This document shows, piece after piece, positions 1 through 8,200 of a stretch of DNA of 34,650 bases; the first letter of the stretch is position 1, and every line of letters begins with the position of its first letter. The notes under the pieces are model-generated. The model ran no database searches. It saw nothing but the letters and a program-made list of their open reading frames with translations, and was not told where the DNA came from. Source of the stretch: Deinococcus alpinitundrae (GTDB taxonomy: Bacteria > Deinococcota > Deinococci > Deinococcales > Deinococcaceae); NCBI RefSeq assembly GCF_009982895.1, contig NZ_WXZL01000031.1, forward strand, positions 1-34,650, given 5' to 3'. The translations under genes and the position numbers were made by a program.

Positions 1-59
1 AGGCGACGTTCTTCGAGTTGAGCTCGGGTGAGGTGCGATGGGAGCCAACGGTCAGTCAT
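1..59 (-). CDS. N-terminus of a transposase, cut by window edge
   Basis: A minus-strand reading frame starts at ATG 57-59 and runs off the left edge after 19 codons. The visible residues include HLTRAQLEERR, which resembles the start of the winged-helix DNA-binding region of IS630-type Deinococcus transposases. Only a short stretch is visible, so family and integrity cannot be settled. It lies next to a decayed gene and 450 bp from another IS630 element, which fits an IS-rich edge. The opposite strand is also open here (from 18) but reads as composition-driven sequence. Confidence 0.35.
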   Translation of the reverse strand, partial: MTDRWLPSHLTRAQLEERR

Positions 60-83
60 CCAATCATTCTACCGTCGTTCACT

Positions 84-371
84 TCAGCCGAGATCAATAG
101 TCTTGATCGGTGGGGGCATAACGAAACGGATCAGCACAGTTCTGGGCATGACGTAATGGTAGCAGGGTTATCCTTCTGGCGCGTCGGCCTCGACCTGATG
201 CACCTCGTCCTCTCCCTCAGTGATCCAGAATTCATCTGGACTGCATTCCTAGACCAAGAGGCCCTCAGCATGGCTGCTGCAAGCACTGTGGGCCTGATTG
301 GCCGTCTCGTACCACCCGAGGTTTTTCAGGATCTCGCCGGTCTTCGCATTAATCAGCTGCGCGCAGGGCAT
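84..371 (-). pseudogene. Decayed small hypothetical protein gene
   Basis: One minus-strand frame from ATG 369-371 to TGA 84-86 reads like protein (QLINAKTGEILKNLGWYETA, then EFWITEGEDEVHQVEADAP, then PCYHYVM) but carries two in-frame stops, TAG at 249-251 and TAA at 168-170. The EGEDE..Q.E.D.P...CYH part matches the frame of the hypothetical gene at 25192-25620, so this is probably a dead relative of that gene. No function is recognised. The plus strand is open over the same region (18-392), but the match to the second copy and the tail residues argue for the minus strand. Gene decay next to insertion elements is the simplest reading. Confidence 0.4.
146..220 (-). repeat. 75-nt segment shared with 25316-25390
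   Basis: Read on the minus strand, this segment aligns without gaps to 25316-25390 read on the plus strand, at about 74% identity by eye (roughly 56 of 76 positions). The best blocks are CTGAGGGAGA, GACGAGG, TCGAGG and CCTGCTACCAT. Both copies are open in the same frame apart from one TAA here. It marks two diverged members of one family in both decay zones of the window. Confidence 0.6.
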
Positions 372-510
372 CTGAGGGAAATCGCCCAGTGAGGGCCGGC
401 TGGGTTGAATGTCAGTGGACCGCTTTTCTGTTTGCGTTCCTTGGCAATTATTCTCAGGCCACACCTGAAAGCACCCGTTCTCCGTGCACCTGCCTTTAAA
501 GCTTGCTCTA

Positions 511-1685
511 GTGGATGACCACAGGCATGGCATGAGCTAAGCTGAGGGATAGGACGACAGAAGCGGTGGGTGGTGAAACTGAGTGACGACGAGCGGCAAC
601 AGCTGACGGAGATGACTCGCAAAGGGGTGCTCAGTGCACGGGTCATGACCCGTGCACGCCTGCTGTTGCTGAGCGATCAAGGCTTCCTAGACCGCGATGT
701 GGCCGAGCGTCACGGTGTCAATGCCGCCACGGTGGCGCATACCCGGCGCAAGTATGTGGAGGGCGGCCTCTAGGCGGCCCTCTACGAGAAAGCAAGGCCG
801 AAACAGGCACCAAAACTTAACCCACAGCAGACCGCCATCCTGATCGCCGAAGTGTGCTCAAGTCCCGACGGTCGAGAAAAGTGACCATGCAACTGCTGGC
901 CGATCGACTGGTGACGTTGGGCGTGGTGGACAGCATCAGCGACGAAACCGTGCGGAGAACACTGGAAAAAACGCGCTCAAACCGTGGCAAGTTCAACGTT
1001 GGTGTGTCGCCCAGGTAGGCGCCGACTTTGTGTGGCGCATGGAAACCGTACTCGACACCTCTGCTCAGCCTTACGATCCACGGCATCCGGTGATCTGTTT
1101 TGATGAGAAGTCGTATCAGCTGCTCGATCATGTCCGTGACCCGCTGCCACCTGTGCCGGGATACCCGGCACGAGTCGATCATGAATACAAACGCTGTGGC
1201 ACGGTCAATTTCTTCGTCGCTCTGGAACCACACACCGGTCAACGCACGGTGACGGTGACCGAGCGGCGAGGAAATGCCGAGTTCACGGCGCAGCTCCAGT
1301 GTCTGGAGCTGCGCGATGCGCAAACAGAGAAGATCTGCCTGGTGCTCGACCAACGCTCTACACACAGTCCTGCAGCCGTGTATCAGCATCTTCCAGCTGA
1401 GGAAGCACGGCGCTTGACCCGACGATTCGAGTGGATCTACACGCCGAAACATGCCTCATGGCTCAACATGGCTGAACTCGAATGGTCCCTTCTCCAACGT
1501 CAGTGTCTCGGTCAGCGCCTGGCCAACAAGGCGGCCGTCGAGCGGGAACTTCTGGCCTGGGAAACAGATCGTAATGCACGGTCTGTCCGGGTGAACTGGC
1601 AATTCTCGATCCCCACCGCACGGGAAAGCCTTAAGCGCCACTATCCGTCTCTTGATTAGCTGCAGTCATGCCTGTGGTCACCCAT
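511..1685 (+). mobile_element. IS630-family insertion sequence, inactive
   Basis: The ends are imperfect inverted repeats. The left end (511-540) and the reverse complement of the right end (1656-1685) share TGACCACAGGCATG and a later AGCTAA. Each end is flanked by TA (509-510 and 1686-1687), the duplication expected of the IS630/Tc1 group. The element is about 1.18 kb, a normal size for the family, and encloses one transposase reading broken in three places. It can no longer move by itself, though its ends could still be recognised in trans. Confidence 0.8.
570..1659 (+). pseudogene. IS630 family transposase, broken
   Basis: The N-terminal helix-turn-helix part reads from GTG 570 (VKLSDDERQQLTEMTRKGV), followed by a DDE domain reading ending at 1659 (CFDEKSYQLLDH, YTPKHASWLNMAELE). 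The second catalytic Asp region reads LVLDQRSTHS, where the family usually has LDNLNTH, so even the catalytic stretch has drifted. The frame is broken by TAG at 771-773, by a missing base near 882 (AAG TGA CC where the family has AAG TGG ACC), and by a run of six A at 966-971 where seven would keep the frame. The last site could be a programmed slip, but the other two lesions make this a pseudogene. It fills the IS bounded by the TA-flanked inverted ends. Confidence 0.85.
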
Positions 1686-1713
1686 TAGATTGCTACACGA
1701 GTCAACTACAAAC

Positions 1714-1743
1714 GAAAAAAACCACTCCGAAAAGTGGATTTTT
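1714..1743 (-). terminator. Bidirectional intrinsic terminator
   Basis: A short hairpin (CCACT 1722-1726 with AGTGG 1733-1737) is flanked by a run of A on the left and five T on the right. On the minus strand it gives a hairpin followed by a long T-run, placed directly downstream of tRNA-Arg. On the plus strand it also ends transcription leaving the IS630 element. Confidence 0.65.
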
Positions 1744-1756
1744 GCCGTGCTACATG

Positions 1757-1833
<77 letters not shown>

Positions 1834-1957
1834 ATGGGCCAAGCGCGGCGACATTCCTGCCGAAAGAATGTACCACCTCGCGAGGCCGTTTGAAAGGCCA
1901 CATTGAGACTTCAGCCCCGTCAGGTTTGCGTGAGAGCCGCTTGCCTTCCTTCAGGCA

Positions 1958-3111
1958 GTGGAACTTTTACATGCTCTACTGACCACCATCGTTGAGGCCG
2001 GAGCCAGCGACGTTCACCTGCGCGCGGGCAGCTTGCCGGGCGGACGGATCGGGGGCGACCTGCAGCGCTTCGGCACCGACACACTCAGCGCCGAGCAGCT
2101 CGAACACTTCACCCGGCTACTGATGGACCGCCCCGAGCAGTGGAGCGAGTTCGCCAGGTAGCGTGACGCCGACTTCGCCTACAGCCTGCCGGGACTGGCC
2201 CGCTTCCGGGTCAACACCTACTATCAGCGCGGCTCAATCGGCATCATCATGCGGGTCATCGAACACCGCCCGATTCTGACCTTCAAGCAGCTCGGCTTGC
2301 CGCAGGCCACCTTCGAGTCGCTGGTCGACAACGAGCGCGGCCTGATTCTGGTTACTGGCCCCAACGGCAGCGGCAAGACCACCACACTGGCCCCGATGAT
2401 AAACCATATCAACGCCCACCAGCCGGTCAATGTGCTGACCCTGGAAGACCCGATCGAGATTTTGCACCACGACAAACAGGGCACCATTTCGCAGCGCGAA
2501 CTGGGACGCGACACCCTGTCGTTCGCAGCGAGCCTGCGCGCCTCAATGCGCCAGGACCCCGATGTCATCCTGATCGGCGAGATGCGCGACAAGGAAACGG
2601 TGGAGGCGGCCCTCTCGGCGGCACAGACCGGCCACCTGGGGTTCAGCACCCTGCACACCCGTGGACGCCATGCGCACCGTCATTCGCATCATCAATTTCT
2701 TCGCGCCGCACGAGCGCGCCCAGATCCGCCAGGGCCTGGCCGAGAGTCTGGTGGGCGTGGTCAGCCAGCGCCTCTTGCCCAGAGTCGGCGGTGGGCGGGT
2801 GCTGGGCATGGAAGTGATGCTCAGCATCGCCACCATCCGCAAATGCATCAAGCAGGAAGACAAGCTCGAAGAGATCAAACAGGCGGTCGAGGAGGGCGGG
2901 CTGCACGGCATGCAGACGTTCGGTCAGCACGTGGTGCAGCTCGTCGGCGCGGGACTGCTGAGTCGCGAGGACGCCCTGAAAACCGCCACTCGGCTCCACG
3001 AGGTCAAGGTCAAGCTGATGCAGGCCAGCTTCGCCTCGTCTCAGACCGCCGCGCCGCCCCCCAGCCCAGACCGGCGGGGCCGCCGCGAGCTGACCAAAAC
3101 CTACAATCAAG
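1958..3111 (+). pseudogene. pilT: PilT-like twitching motility ATPase, broken
   Basis: From GTG 1958 the frame reads as a PilT retraction ATPase: the N-terminal region (VEAGASDVHLRAG), Walker A GPNGSGKTTT near 2359-2388, the Asp-box region (LEDPIEILHH), and Walker B with His box (VILIGEMRDKETVEAAL, TGHLGFSTLHT). The C-terminal part continues in another frame (VDAMRTVIRIINFFAPHE, QRLLPRVGGGRV, MEVMLS). Two lesions interrupt it: TAG at 2159-2161 and an extra C near 2660 (CACACCCGTGGAC). Otherwise the protein is well preserved, so decay is recent or the lesions are sequencing errors. PilT drives pilus retraction at the inner membrane. The original stop is unclear; the frame runs on into the tRNA region, and the end given stops before the hairpin. 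Confidence 0.85.
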
Positions 3112-3114
3112 CAA

Positions 3115-3148
3115 AACAGCAGCGACCTTTTAACGGGTCGCTGCTGTT
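3115..3148 (-). terminator. Hairpin terminator after tRNA-Gly
   Basis: A perfect 13-bp stem (AACAGCAGCGACC 3115-3127 with its complement 3136-3148) encloses an 8-nt loop. On the minus strand it follows the tRNA-Pro/tRNA-Gly pair, and the T-run after it is short (TTTT within CTGTTTTGCTTG). It also lies at the decayed end of pilT on the other strand. Confidence 0.6.
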
Positions 3149-3154
3149 GCACTC

Positions 3155-3228
<74 letters not shown>

Positions 3229-3246
3229 GTGCGCGCGCCGCTGCGC

Positions 3247-3323
<77 letters not shown>

Positions 3324-3343
3324 TCAGTCGGCGCGCAGAGAGG

Positions 3344-3371
3344 AGTATAGCAGAACGCCCGCAGTGCTCAA
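3344..3371 (-). promoter_or_regulatory. Promoter for tRNA-Pro/tRNA-Gly
   Basis: On the minus strand, TTGAGC (3366-3371) and TATACT (3344-3349) are separated by 16 nt and lie about 20 nt upstream of the first base of tRNA-Pro. This is a good housekeeping-sigma match. Confidence 0.65.
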
Positions 3372-3511
3372 GCCCGCGCACTGACATAAGCCATGAAGCG
3401 CAGATGCGCCGCCGTGTGCGGCATTGCCTGCGCGCCGCTGAACCACAGAAAGCGGGGCGAGGCGCAGGCGCTGGTATCATGGCCGGGTTGCCGCAGTAAG
3501 GAGAATCCCGC

Positions 3512-4924
3512 ATGTCCAGACCGTCACAGCCCAAATTAGCCCAATCCAGATCATTGCAGCCCAGCGCCAAACTCAGCCCCGCCCAGACCACCGCCCTCAG
3601 TGCCGCCGCCCTGATGACTGCCGGGGTGCTGGTCGCCCGCCTGCGCCCCGCCGCCACCGCCGGAGACCTGCGCGACGCTGCCCTGCGCTTACTGAATGTC
3701 GGCCTGCCCAGCCGCCGCCGCTTTGCCATCGAGCTGTGGGACGGCACGACCCTCCCCGCCACTGCTGGCGAGGACGCCCGGCTGCGGCTCAACAGCCCCA
3801 AGACCCTGGGCCGGATGCTGAGGTTGCCGCTCGACGTGGCGCTGGGCGAGGCGTACATTCGGGGCGATTTCGACATCGAGGGCGACTTCTCGGCGGTGGT
3901 CGAACTGGCCGACACCTTCGACGCCGCACCGGACTGGAAAGCCGTACCAGGCCTGCTGCGCGACTACGAACGCCTACGCCGGGGAGCCGGAGCGCCGCCG
4001 CCCGCGCCCAAGGCCAGTCTGGAGGGAGAAACCCACAGCCGTGAGCGCGACAAGGCCGCCGTGCAGCACCACTACGACGTGTCCAACGATTTTTACAAGT
4101 TGTGGCTCGACTCGCGGATGGTCTACTCGTGCGGCTACTTTCCCGGCGGCGACGAAACCCTCGACGAGGCCCAGGCCGCCAAGCTCGAACTGATCTGCCG
4201 CAAGCTGCGCCTCCAGCCGGGCGAGAAATTGCTCGACATCGGCTGCGGCTGGGGCGGGCTGGCGATCTACGCCGCGCAGCACTACGGCGTCTCGGTCACG
4301 GGCGTCACCCTCTCGGAAGCGCAGTTGCAAGAAGGCAAAGCCAGAGTGACCGCCGCCGGGCTGGACCACCTGGTCAGCCTGGAGCTGCGGGATTACCGCG
4401 ACGTTCAGGGGCCGTTCGACAAGATTTCCAGCATCGGCATGGCCGAGCACGTGGGCCGCAAGAACATGGCTGAGTATTTCGCCACCGCTCAAAGGGTGCT
4501 GAAACCCGGCGGACTGATGCTCAACCACGCCATCGCCTCGGGGCTGGGGCAGGCCAAGGTCTCAAACCTGCTGCAATCCGGCAACTTTGCGCGGCGCTAC
4601 GTGTTCCCCGACGGCGAGCTGCTGCCGATCTGGGAAACCCAGAAATTTGCCGAGGAAGCCCTCTTCGAGGTGCGCGACGTGGAAAACCTGCGCGAGCACT
4701 ACGCCCAGACCACCCGCCACTGGGCCAGGAATCTGGAAGCCCACGAGACAGCGGCGCTGGAATTTCTGGGCGAAGAGCGCTACCGGCTGTGGCGCATTTA
4801 CCTGAATGCCTGCGTGTACTACTTCAGCGCCGGGCACCTTTCCATTTTCCAGACACTGCTGGCCAAGCCCGACGAGCAGCGCCGCGTGGCTCTGCCGCCC
4901 AGCCGCGCCGATCTGTACCGCTGA
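3512..4924 (+). CDS. cfa: Cyclopropane-fatty-acyl-phospholipid synthase family methyltransferase
   Basis: This 470-residue protein is a SAM-dependent methyltransferase of the CFA/mycolic-acid cyclopropane synthase family, which adds a methylene group across double bonds of phospholipid acyl chains at the membrane. Residues 60-165 match the family's N-terminal domain (LGEAYIRGDFDIEGD). The catalytic domain starts near 185 with HHYDVSNDFYKLWLD and MVYSCGYF, followed by SAM motif I LLDIGCGWGG (240-249) and MAEHVG. The length is slightly above that of E. coli Cfa because of an Ala/Pro-rich N-terminal leader (1-55). AAGGAG ends about 9 nt before the ATG, which supports this start. It stands alone; dusA follows after 66 nt with its own likely promoter. 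The exact substrate in this organism is unknown. Confidence 0.9.
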   Translation: MSRPSQPKLAQSRSLQPSAKLSPAQTTALSAAALMTAGVLVARLRPAATAGDLRDAALRLLNVGLPSRRRFAIELWDGTTLPATAGEDARLRLNSPKTLGRMLRLPLDVALGEAYIRGDFDIEGDFSAVVELADTFDAAPDWKAVPGLLRDYERLRRGAGAPPPAPKASLEGETHSRERDKAAVQHHYDVSNDFYKLWLDSRMVYSCGYFPGGDETLDEAQAAKLELICRKLRLQPGEKLLDIGCGWGGLAIYAAQHYGVSVTGVTLSEAQLQEGKARVTAAGLDHLVSLELRDYRDVQGPFDKISSIGMAEHVGRKNMAEYFATAQRVLKPGGLMLNHAIASGLGQAKVSNLLQSGNFARRYVFPDGELLPIWETQKFAEEALFEVRDVENLREHYAQTTRHWARNLEAHETAALEFLGEERYRLWRIYLNACVYYFSAGHLSIFQTLLAKPDEQRRVALPPSRADLYR

Positions 4925-4990
4925 GCCGGGCGGCACCATGACCCGGACCGCCTTTGGCCCCGCGCCCAGGCGCTACACTGCACGGCTGAG

Positions 4991-6031
4991 ATGACGTCCC
5001 ACCCTCCCCCACCCCATACCTTCAGCGTGGCCCCAATGCTCGACTGGACCGACCGGCACTGCCGGGCCTTCCACCGGACGCTGAGCAAACATACGCTGCT
5101 GTACACCGAGATGATTACCACCGGAGCGCTGCTGCACGGCGACAGAGCCCGGCATCTGGACTTCTCGGCGAGCGAGCACCCGCTGGCCCTGCAACTCGGC
5201 GGCAGCGACCCCGCCGCGCTGGCCGAGTGCGCCCGCATCGGCGAGGAGTGGGGCTATGACGAGATCAATCTCAACTGCGGCTGCCCCTCGGACCGGGTGC
5301 AGAGCGGGGCTTTCGGGGCCTGCTTGATGGCCACGCCCGACGTGGTGGCGCGCGGCGTGGAGGCTATGCGCCGGGCCGTGAGCGTGCCAGTCACAGTCAA
5401 GCACCGCATCGGCATCGACGACCTCGACAGCTACGACCACCTGCACACCTTCGTACAGACGGTGGCGGCGGCGGGCTGTCAGACCTTCATCGTCCACGCC
5501 CGCAAGGCCTGGCTGAGCGGCCTCTCGCCCAAGCAAAACCGCGAGGTGCCGCCGCTGCGCTACGACGTGGTGTGGCAACTGTGCACCGACTTCCCGCAGC
5601 TCACCTTCGTGCTCAACGGCGGCGTGCAGACCCTGGGTGAAGCCGAGACGCACCTGAACTGGGTGGGCGGGGTGATGGTGGGCCGGGCCGCTTACCAGAC
5701 CCCGTATCTGCTGGCCGCCGTGGACCGCCGCCTCTTCGGCGAGGTCGCCCCTGACCCCAGCCGCCGCGAGGTCATTGAGGCGCTGCGGCCCTACCTGGCC
5801 GGGCAGCTGGAGCAGGGCGTGTACCTTAGCCGGATGCTGCGCCACACCCTGGGTCTGTTCGCCGGGCACAGCGGGGCGCGGCACTATAAGCGCACCATCA
5901 GCGAACAGGCGTTCAAGGCGGGCGCGGGGCTGGAGGTGCTGGACGCCGCCCTGGCCGGGATTCCCGACGCGGTGCTGGACTCGCGTGAACTGCTGCCCCC
6001 CACCCGCGAACCGGCGGCGCTGGCACTGTGA
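4991..6031 (+). CDS. dusA: tRNA-dihydrouridine synthase A
   Basis: This 346-residue flavoenzyme uses NADPH to reduce uridines in the tRNA D-loop (U20/U20a in the DusA group). It shows the TIM-barrel start SVAPMLDWTDRHCR (12-24), the TEMI motif (39-42), LQLGG (67-71), the catalytic-cysteine motif NCGCPSDRVQ (95-104, Cys98), KHRIGID, HARKAWLSGLSPK and the phosphate-binding NGGV near 210. The DusA-type HARKA..GLSPK sequence separates it from DusB. TACACT (4974-4979) lies 11 nt before the ATG and no ribosome binding site is visible, so the transcript may be nearly leaderless. It converges with the DUF4388 gene, leaving 18 bp. Confidence 0.93.
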   Translation: MTSHPPPPHTFSVAPMLDWTDRHCRAFHRTLSKHTLLYTEMITTGALLHGDRARHLDFSASEHPLALQLGGSDPAALAECARIGEEWGYDEINLNCGCPSDRVQSGAFGACLMATPDVVARGVEAMRRAVSVPVTVKHRIGIDDLDSYDHLHTFVQTVAAAGCQTFIVHARKAWLSGLSPKQNREVPPLRYDVVWQLCTDFPQLTFVLNGGVQTLGEAETHLNWVGGVMVGRAAYQTPYLLAAVDRRLFGEVAPDPSRREVIEALRPYLAGQLEQGVYLSRMLRHTLGLFAGHSGARHYKRTISEQAFKAGAGLEVLDAALAGIPDAVLDSRELLPPTREPAALAL

Positions 6032-6049
6032 GCACGCTGGACGGTTGAT

Positions 6050-7078
6050 TTACCGGCGGCGTAGCAGTCGGCCCAGCCGCTGGAGCGGCGAGGGCGGCGG
6101 CTCGGCTAAACTGCTGCGGGCTGGGTTGATCTGGGCTGGCCGGGCTTGCGCTGGGCCACCTGGCGCTGGACTGATTTGCGCTGGGTCGGCAACCTCACCC
6201 GCACTCGGCGCCGGGGAACCTGACGGCTCAGGCGTCAGGGCACCGTCCAGCGCGGCCCGCAGCAGCAGGCTGTCGAGCTTGCCCAGTGGGCTGCCGGGCC
6301 ATTCATCAACGGTCAGCGGACTGACCTCGATCCGCAGTTCGGTGGAGAGACTCAGGCCCAGCAGGCTATTGAGCGCGGCCTGACCTTCCTGGCCGGATGC
6401 CGAAGCGCGCCCGACCTGGTTGGCGCTCAGCTCGATCTGACCGAGCGGCCCGGCGGCGCTGCCAAACAGCAAAACCCGGTAGGCCCGGCGGCTGACCGAA
6501 AAAAGCTGCAGCACGTCTACCAGCGGCGTGTCGCTGGAGCGGGTGACGAAGGCCGTGAGGTGGTCTTCCGGCGTCAGGTCAGCCACCAGCAGGCCCTCGG
6601 CAGAGTCGTCGACGGTGGTGCCCGACAGGATGGCCGGGGCGTTGTGCTCGTCCTCAAAGGCGGCCATGGCGATCAGCAGATTCTCACCGCTGGCGTTCAG
6701 GCTGCGCCGCTTGAGGGCCGCCGCACCCGAGGCGCTCAGGCCGCGCTGCACCGTGAACTGACCGCCCTGCTGCTGAAAGAGGGTGTGCAGCGCCCGCAGG
6801 CCGACATACGCCCCGATGGGCCGCACCGGACGGAACATGATGTCGGCAGGCTGACCCTGGTCGAGCAGCAACGTGAAGCTGCCCGCCAGCGTCGTGAGCT
6901 GCCAGGTCAGGATTTCGCGGCGGCTGCACAGGTACAGCAGCAGGTCTTCGAGGGCGTCGTAGGTAAAGGCCCCCTCGATAATCGTCGGCCCGGCAGATTC
7001 CAGACCCTGGGCCGGGTGAGCTGGGCGCACCGCACCTTGTTCCTGCCGCCGCTGCTGTTCGTCTAACCACTGGCCCAT
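6050..7078 (-). CDS. DUF4388 (PatA-like N-terminal) domain protein
   Basis: This is a 342-residue soluble protein. Residues about 37-115 (AFTYDALEDLLLYLCSRR ... LAGSFTLLLDQGQPADIMF ... LGALHTLF-like) match the DUF4388 domain found in PatA-type regulators, and a second weaker copy follows (DVLQLFSVSRRAYRVLLFG, residues about 185-265). The tail is Pro/Ala-rich with repeated PAQI(S/N)PA-type units and ends in a basic RLLRRR. DUF4388 proteins are common in Deinococcus and often sit near two-component systems or GTPases, but no molecular role is established. ATG 7078 is preceded by GGGAG, so it is preferred over the longer open frame up to 7384. No receiver domain is present. Confidence 0.75.
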   Translation of the reverse strand: MGQWLDEQQRRQEQGAVRPAHPAQGLESAGPTIIEGAFTYDALEDLLLYLCSRREILTWQLTTLAGSFTLLLDQGQPADIMFRPVRPIGAYVGLRALHTLFQQQGGQFTVQRGLSASGAAALKRRSLNASGENLLIAMAAFEDEHNAPAILSGTTVDDSAEGLLVADLTPEDHLTAFVTRSSDTPLVDVLQLFSVSRRAYRVLLFGSAAGPLGQIELSANQVGRASASGQEGQAALNSLLGLSLSTELRIEVSPLTVDEWPGSPLGKLDSLLLRAALDGALTPEPSGSPAPSAGEVADPAQISPAPGGPAQARPAQINPARSSLAEPPPSPLQRLGRLLRRR

Positions 7079-7290
7079 GTCTTCTCCCAGGCGTGCCGTT
7101 CGCTCGCTGCGTATTCTGCTTTTATTGTGGCAGGCCCGGCAGGACTTACGAAAGCGGAAAATCGTCAGTTCGGCAGTTCTGGGGCCACGAGTGTGAAGAT
7201 GCCTCAGTGTGGGGCCGCCCACCGTACAGACAAAAAAGCGCGCCCCGCGTGGAGACTTGGGCGCTATTTGGTATTCAGTCGTCTGGGATG

Positions 7291-7343
7291 GTGTCAGCCT
7301 GACACAAACTCCGGGGATAGATGACCTGAGGTCGGATCCGACC
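7291..7343. promoter_or_regulatory. Cluster of palindromes upstream of SDR gene
   Basis: The 355-bp gap between the DUF4388 gene and the SDR gene holds three perfect palindromes in about 50 bp: GTGTCAGCCTGACAC (7291-7305), GACCTGAGGTC (7323-7333) and GGTCGGATCCGACC (7330-7343), the last two overlapping. A -10-like TAGACT (7372-7377) follows. They look like regulator-binding sites; the regulator is unknown. The rest of the gap shows no gene. Confidence 0.45.
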
Positions 7344-7433
7344 CCGCTGCCTTGAAGGGCCGCTCTCACCCTAGACTTGTCCAACCCAGCGGCCCCCAGA
7401 CCGCAGCGTGCTTACTGTTCAGGAGGTTCCATC

Positions 7434-8189
7434 ATGCAGATTGATCTGACCCATCACCTCGCCCTCGTGACCGGCGGCTCGGGACAACTGGGCCGCGTCA
7501 TGTGCCGCACGCTGGCCGGTTGCGGCGCGGACATCGCCGTGCATTACCACCAGAACGAGGCCAGCGCCGAAAGAGTGGTTGCTGAGGCGCGGCAGCTCGG
7601 GGTGCGGGCCATCAGTGTGCAGGGTGACATCACCCGGCAAGCGGACGTGCAGGCCATGCGCGAGCGGATTGAAAGCGAACTCGGATCACCCGACATTCTG
7701 GTCAACAACGCGGTGATCCAGTACGACTGGACCAGCGTGCTGACCCAGCCGCTGGCCGACTACGAGGGGCAGTTCCGCTCCAGCGTGCTGCACAACGTCC
7801 TGATGGCGCAGGTGTTCGTTCCGGCCATGATCCGGCGCGGCTGGGGGCGGGTCATCGGCATCAACACCGAGTGCGCCATGCAGAATCTGCCGACCCAGAG
7901 CGCTTACGTGGCGGGCAAGCGCGGCATGGACGGGGTGCTGCGGGTGCTGGCCCGCGAGGTCGGCGAGCACCAGATCACCGTCAATCAGGTGGCTCCCGGC
8001 TGGATGATCAGCGAGGACAAACCCGACGACGCTTCCGCCGAAGCTTACCGGGCCGGGGTCCCGCTGCGCCGCCGGGGCACGGATCAGGACATCGCCAATC
8101 TGGTGGCTTATCTGGCCTGCGATCTGGCGAATTTCATCTCCGGGCAGTACATCTCGGTGTCGGGCGGCAACGTGATGCCGACGATCTGA
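7434..8189 (+). CDS. SDR family oxidoreductase (FabG-like)
   Basis: This 251-residue classical short-chain dehydrogenase has an NAD(P)-binding TGGSGQLG (13-20), an NNAV variant of the NNAG motif (91-94) and a catalytic YVAGK (Tyr158, Lys162). The position expected to hold the catalytic serine reads INTEC (143-147), so Thr145 may stand in, or activity may differ from FabG. The end ISVSGGNVMPTI is typical of the family. AGGAGG sits about 7 nt before ATG 7434, which decides the start over the longer open frame from 7377. The substrate is unknown. The upstream palindromes suggest regulated expression. Confidence 0.85.
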   Translation: MQIDLTHHLALVTGGSGQLGRVMCRTLAGCGADIAVHYHQNEASAERVVAEARQLGVRAISVQGDITRQADVQAMRERIESELGSPDILVNNAVIQYDWTSVLTQPLADYEGQFRSSVLHNVLMAQVFVPAMIRRGWGRVIGINTECAMQNLPTQSAYVAGKRGMDGVLRVLAREVGEHQITVNQVAPGWMISEDKPDDASAEAYRAGVPLRRRGTDQDIANLVAYLACDLANFISGQYISVSGGNVMPTI

Positions 8190-8200
8190 GGAAGCAGGCT

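Noticed and set aside
18..392. 124-residue plus-strand open frame at the left edge
   Set aside because: The minus strand carries the better protein-like reading shared with the gene at 25192; the plus frame mirrors the same repeat.
4973..5884. 303-residue minus-strand open frame inside dusA
   Set aside because: Fully overlaps the conserved dusA reading; composition-driven shadow.
7291..7305. Possible radiation/desiccation response motif (RDRM) in GTGTCAGCCTGACAC
   Set aside because: The RDRM is a 17-bp palindrome with centre TGTCATTGACA; here the arms are two bases farther apart and the flanks differ.
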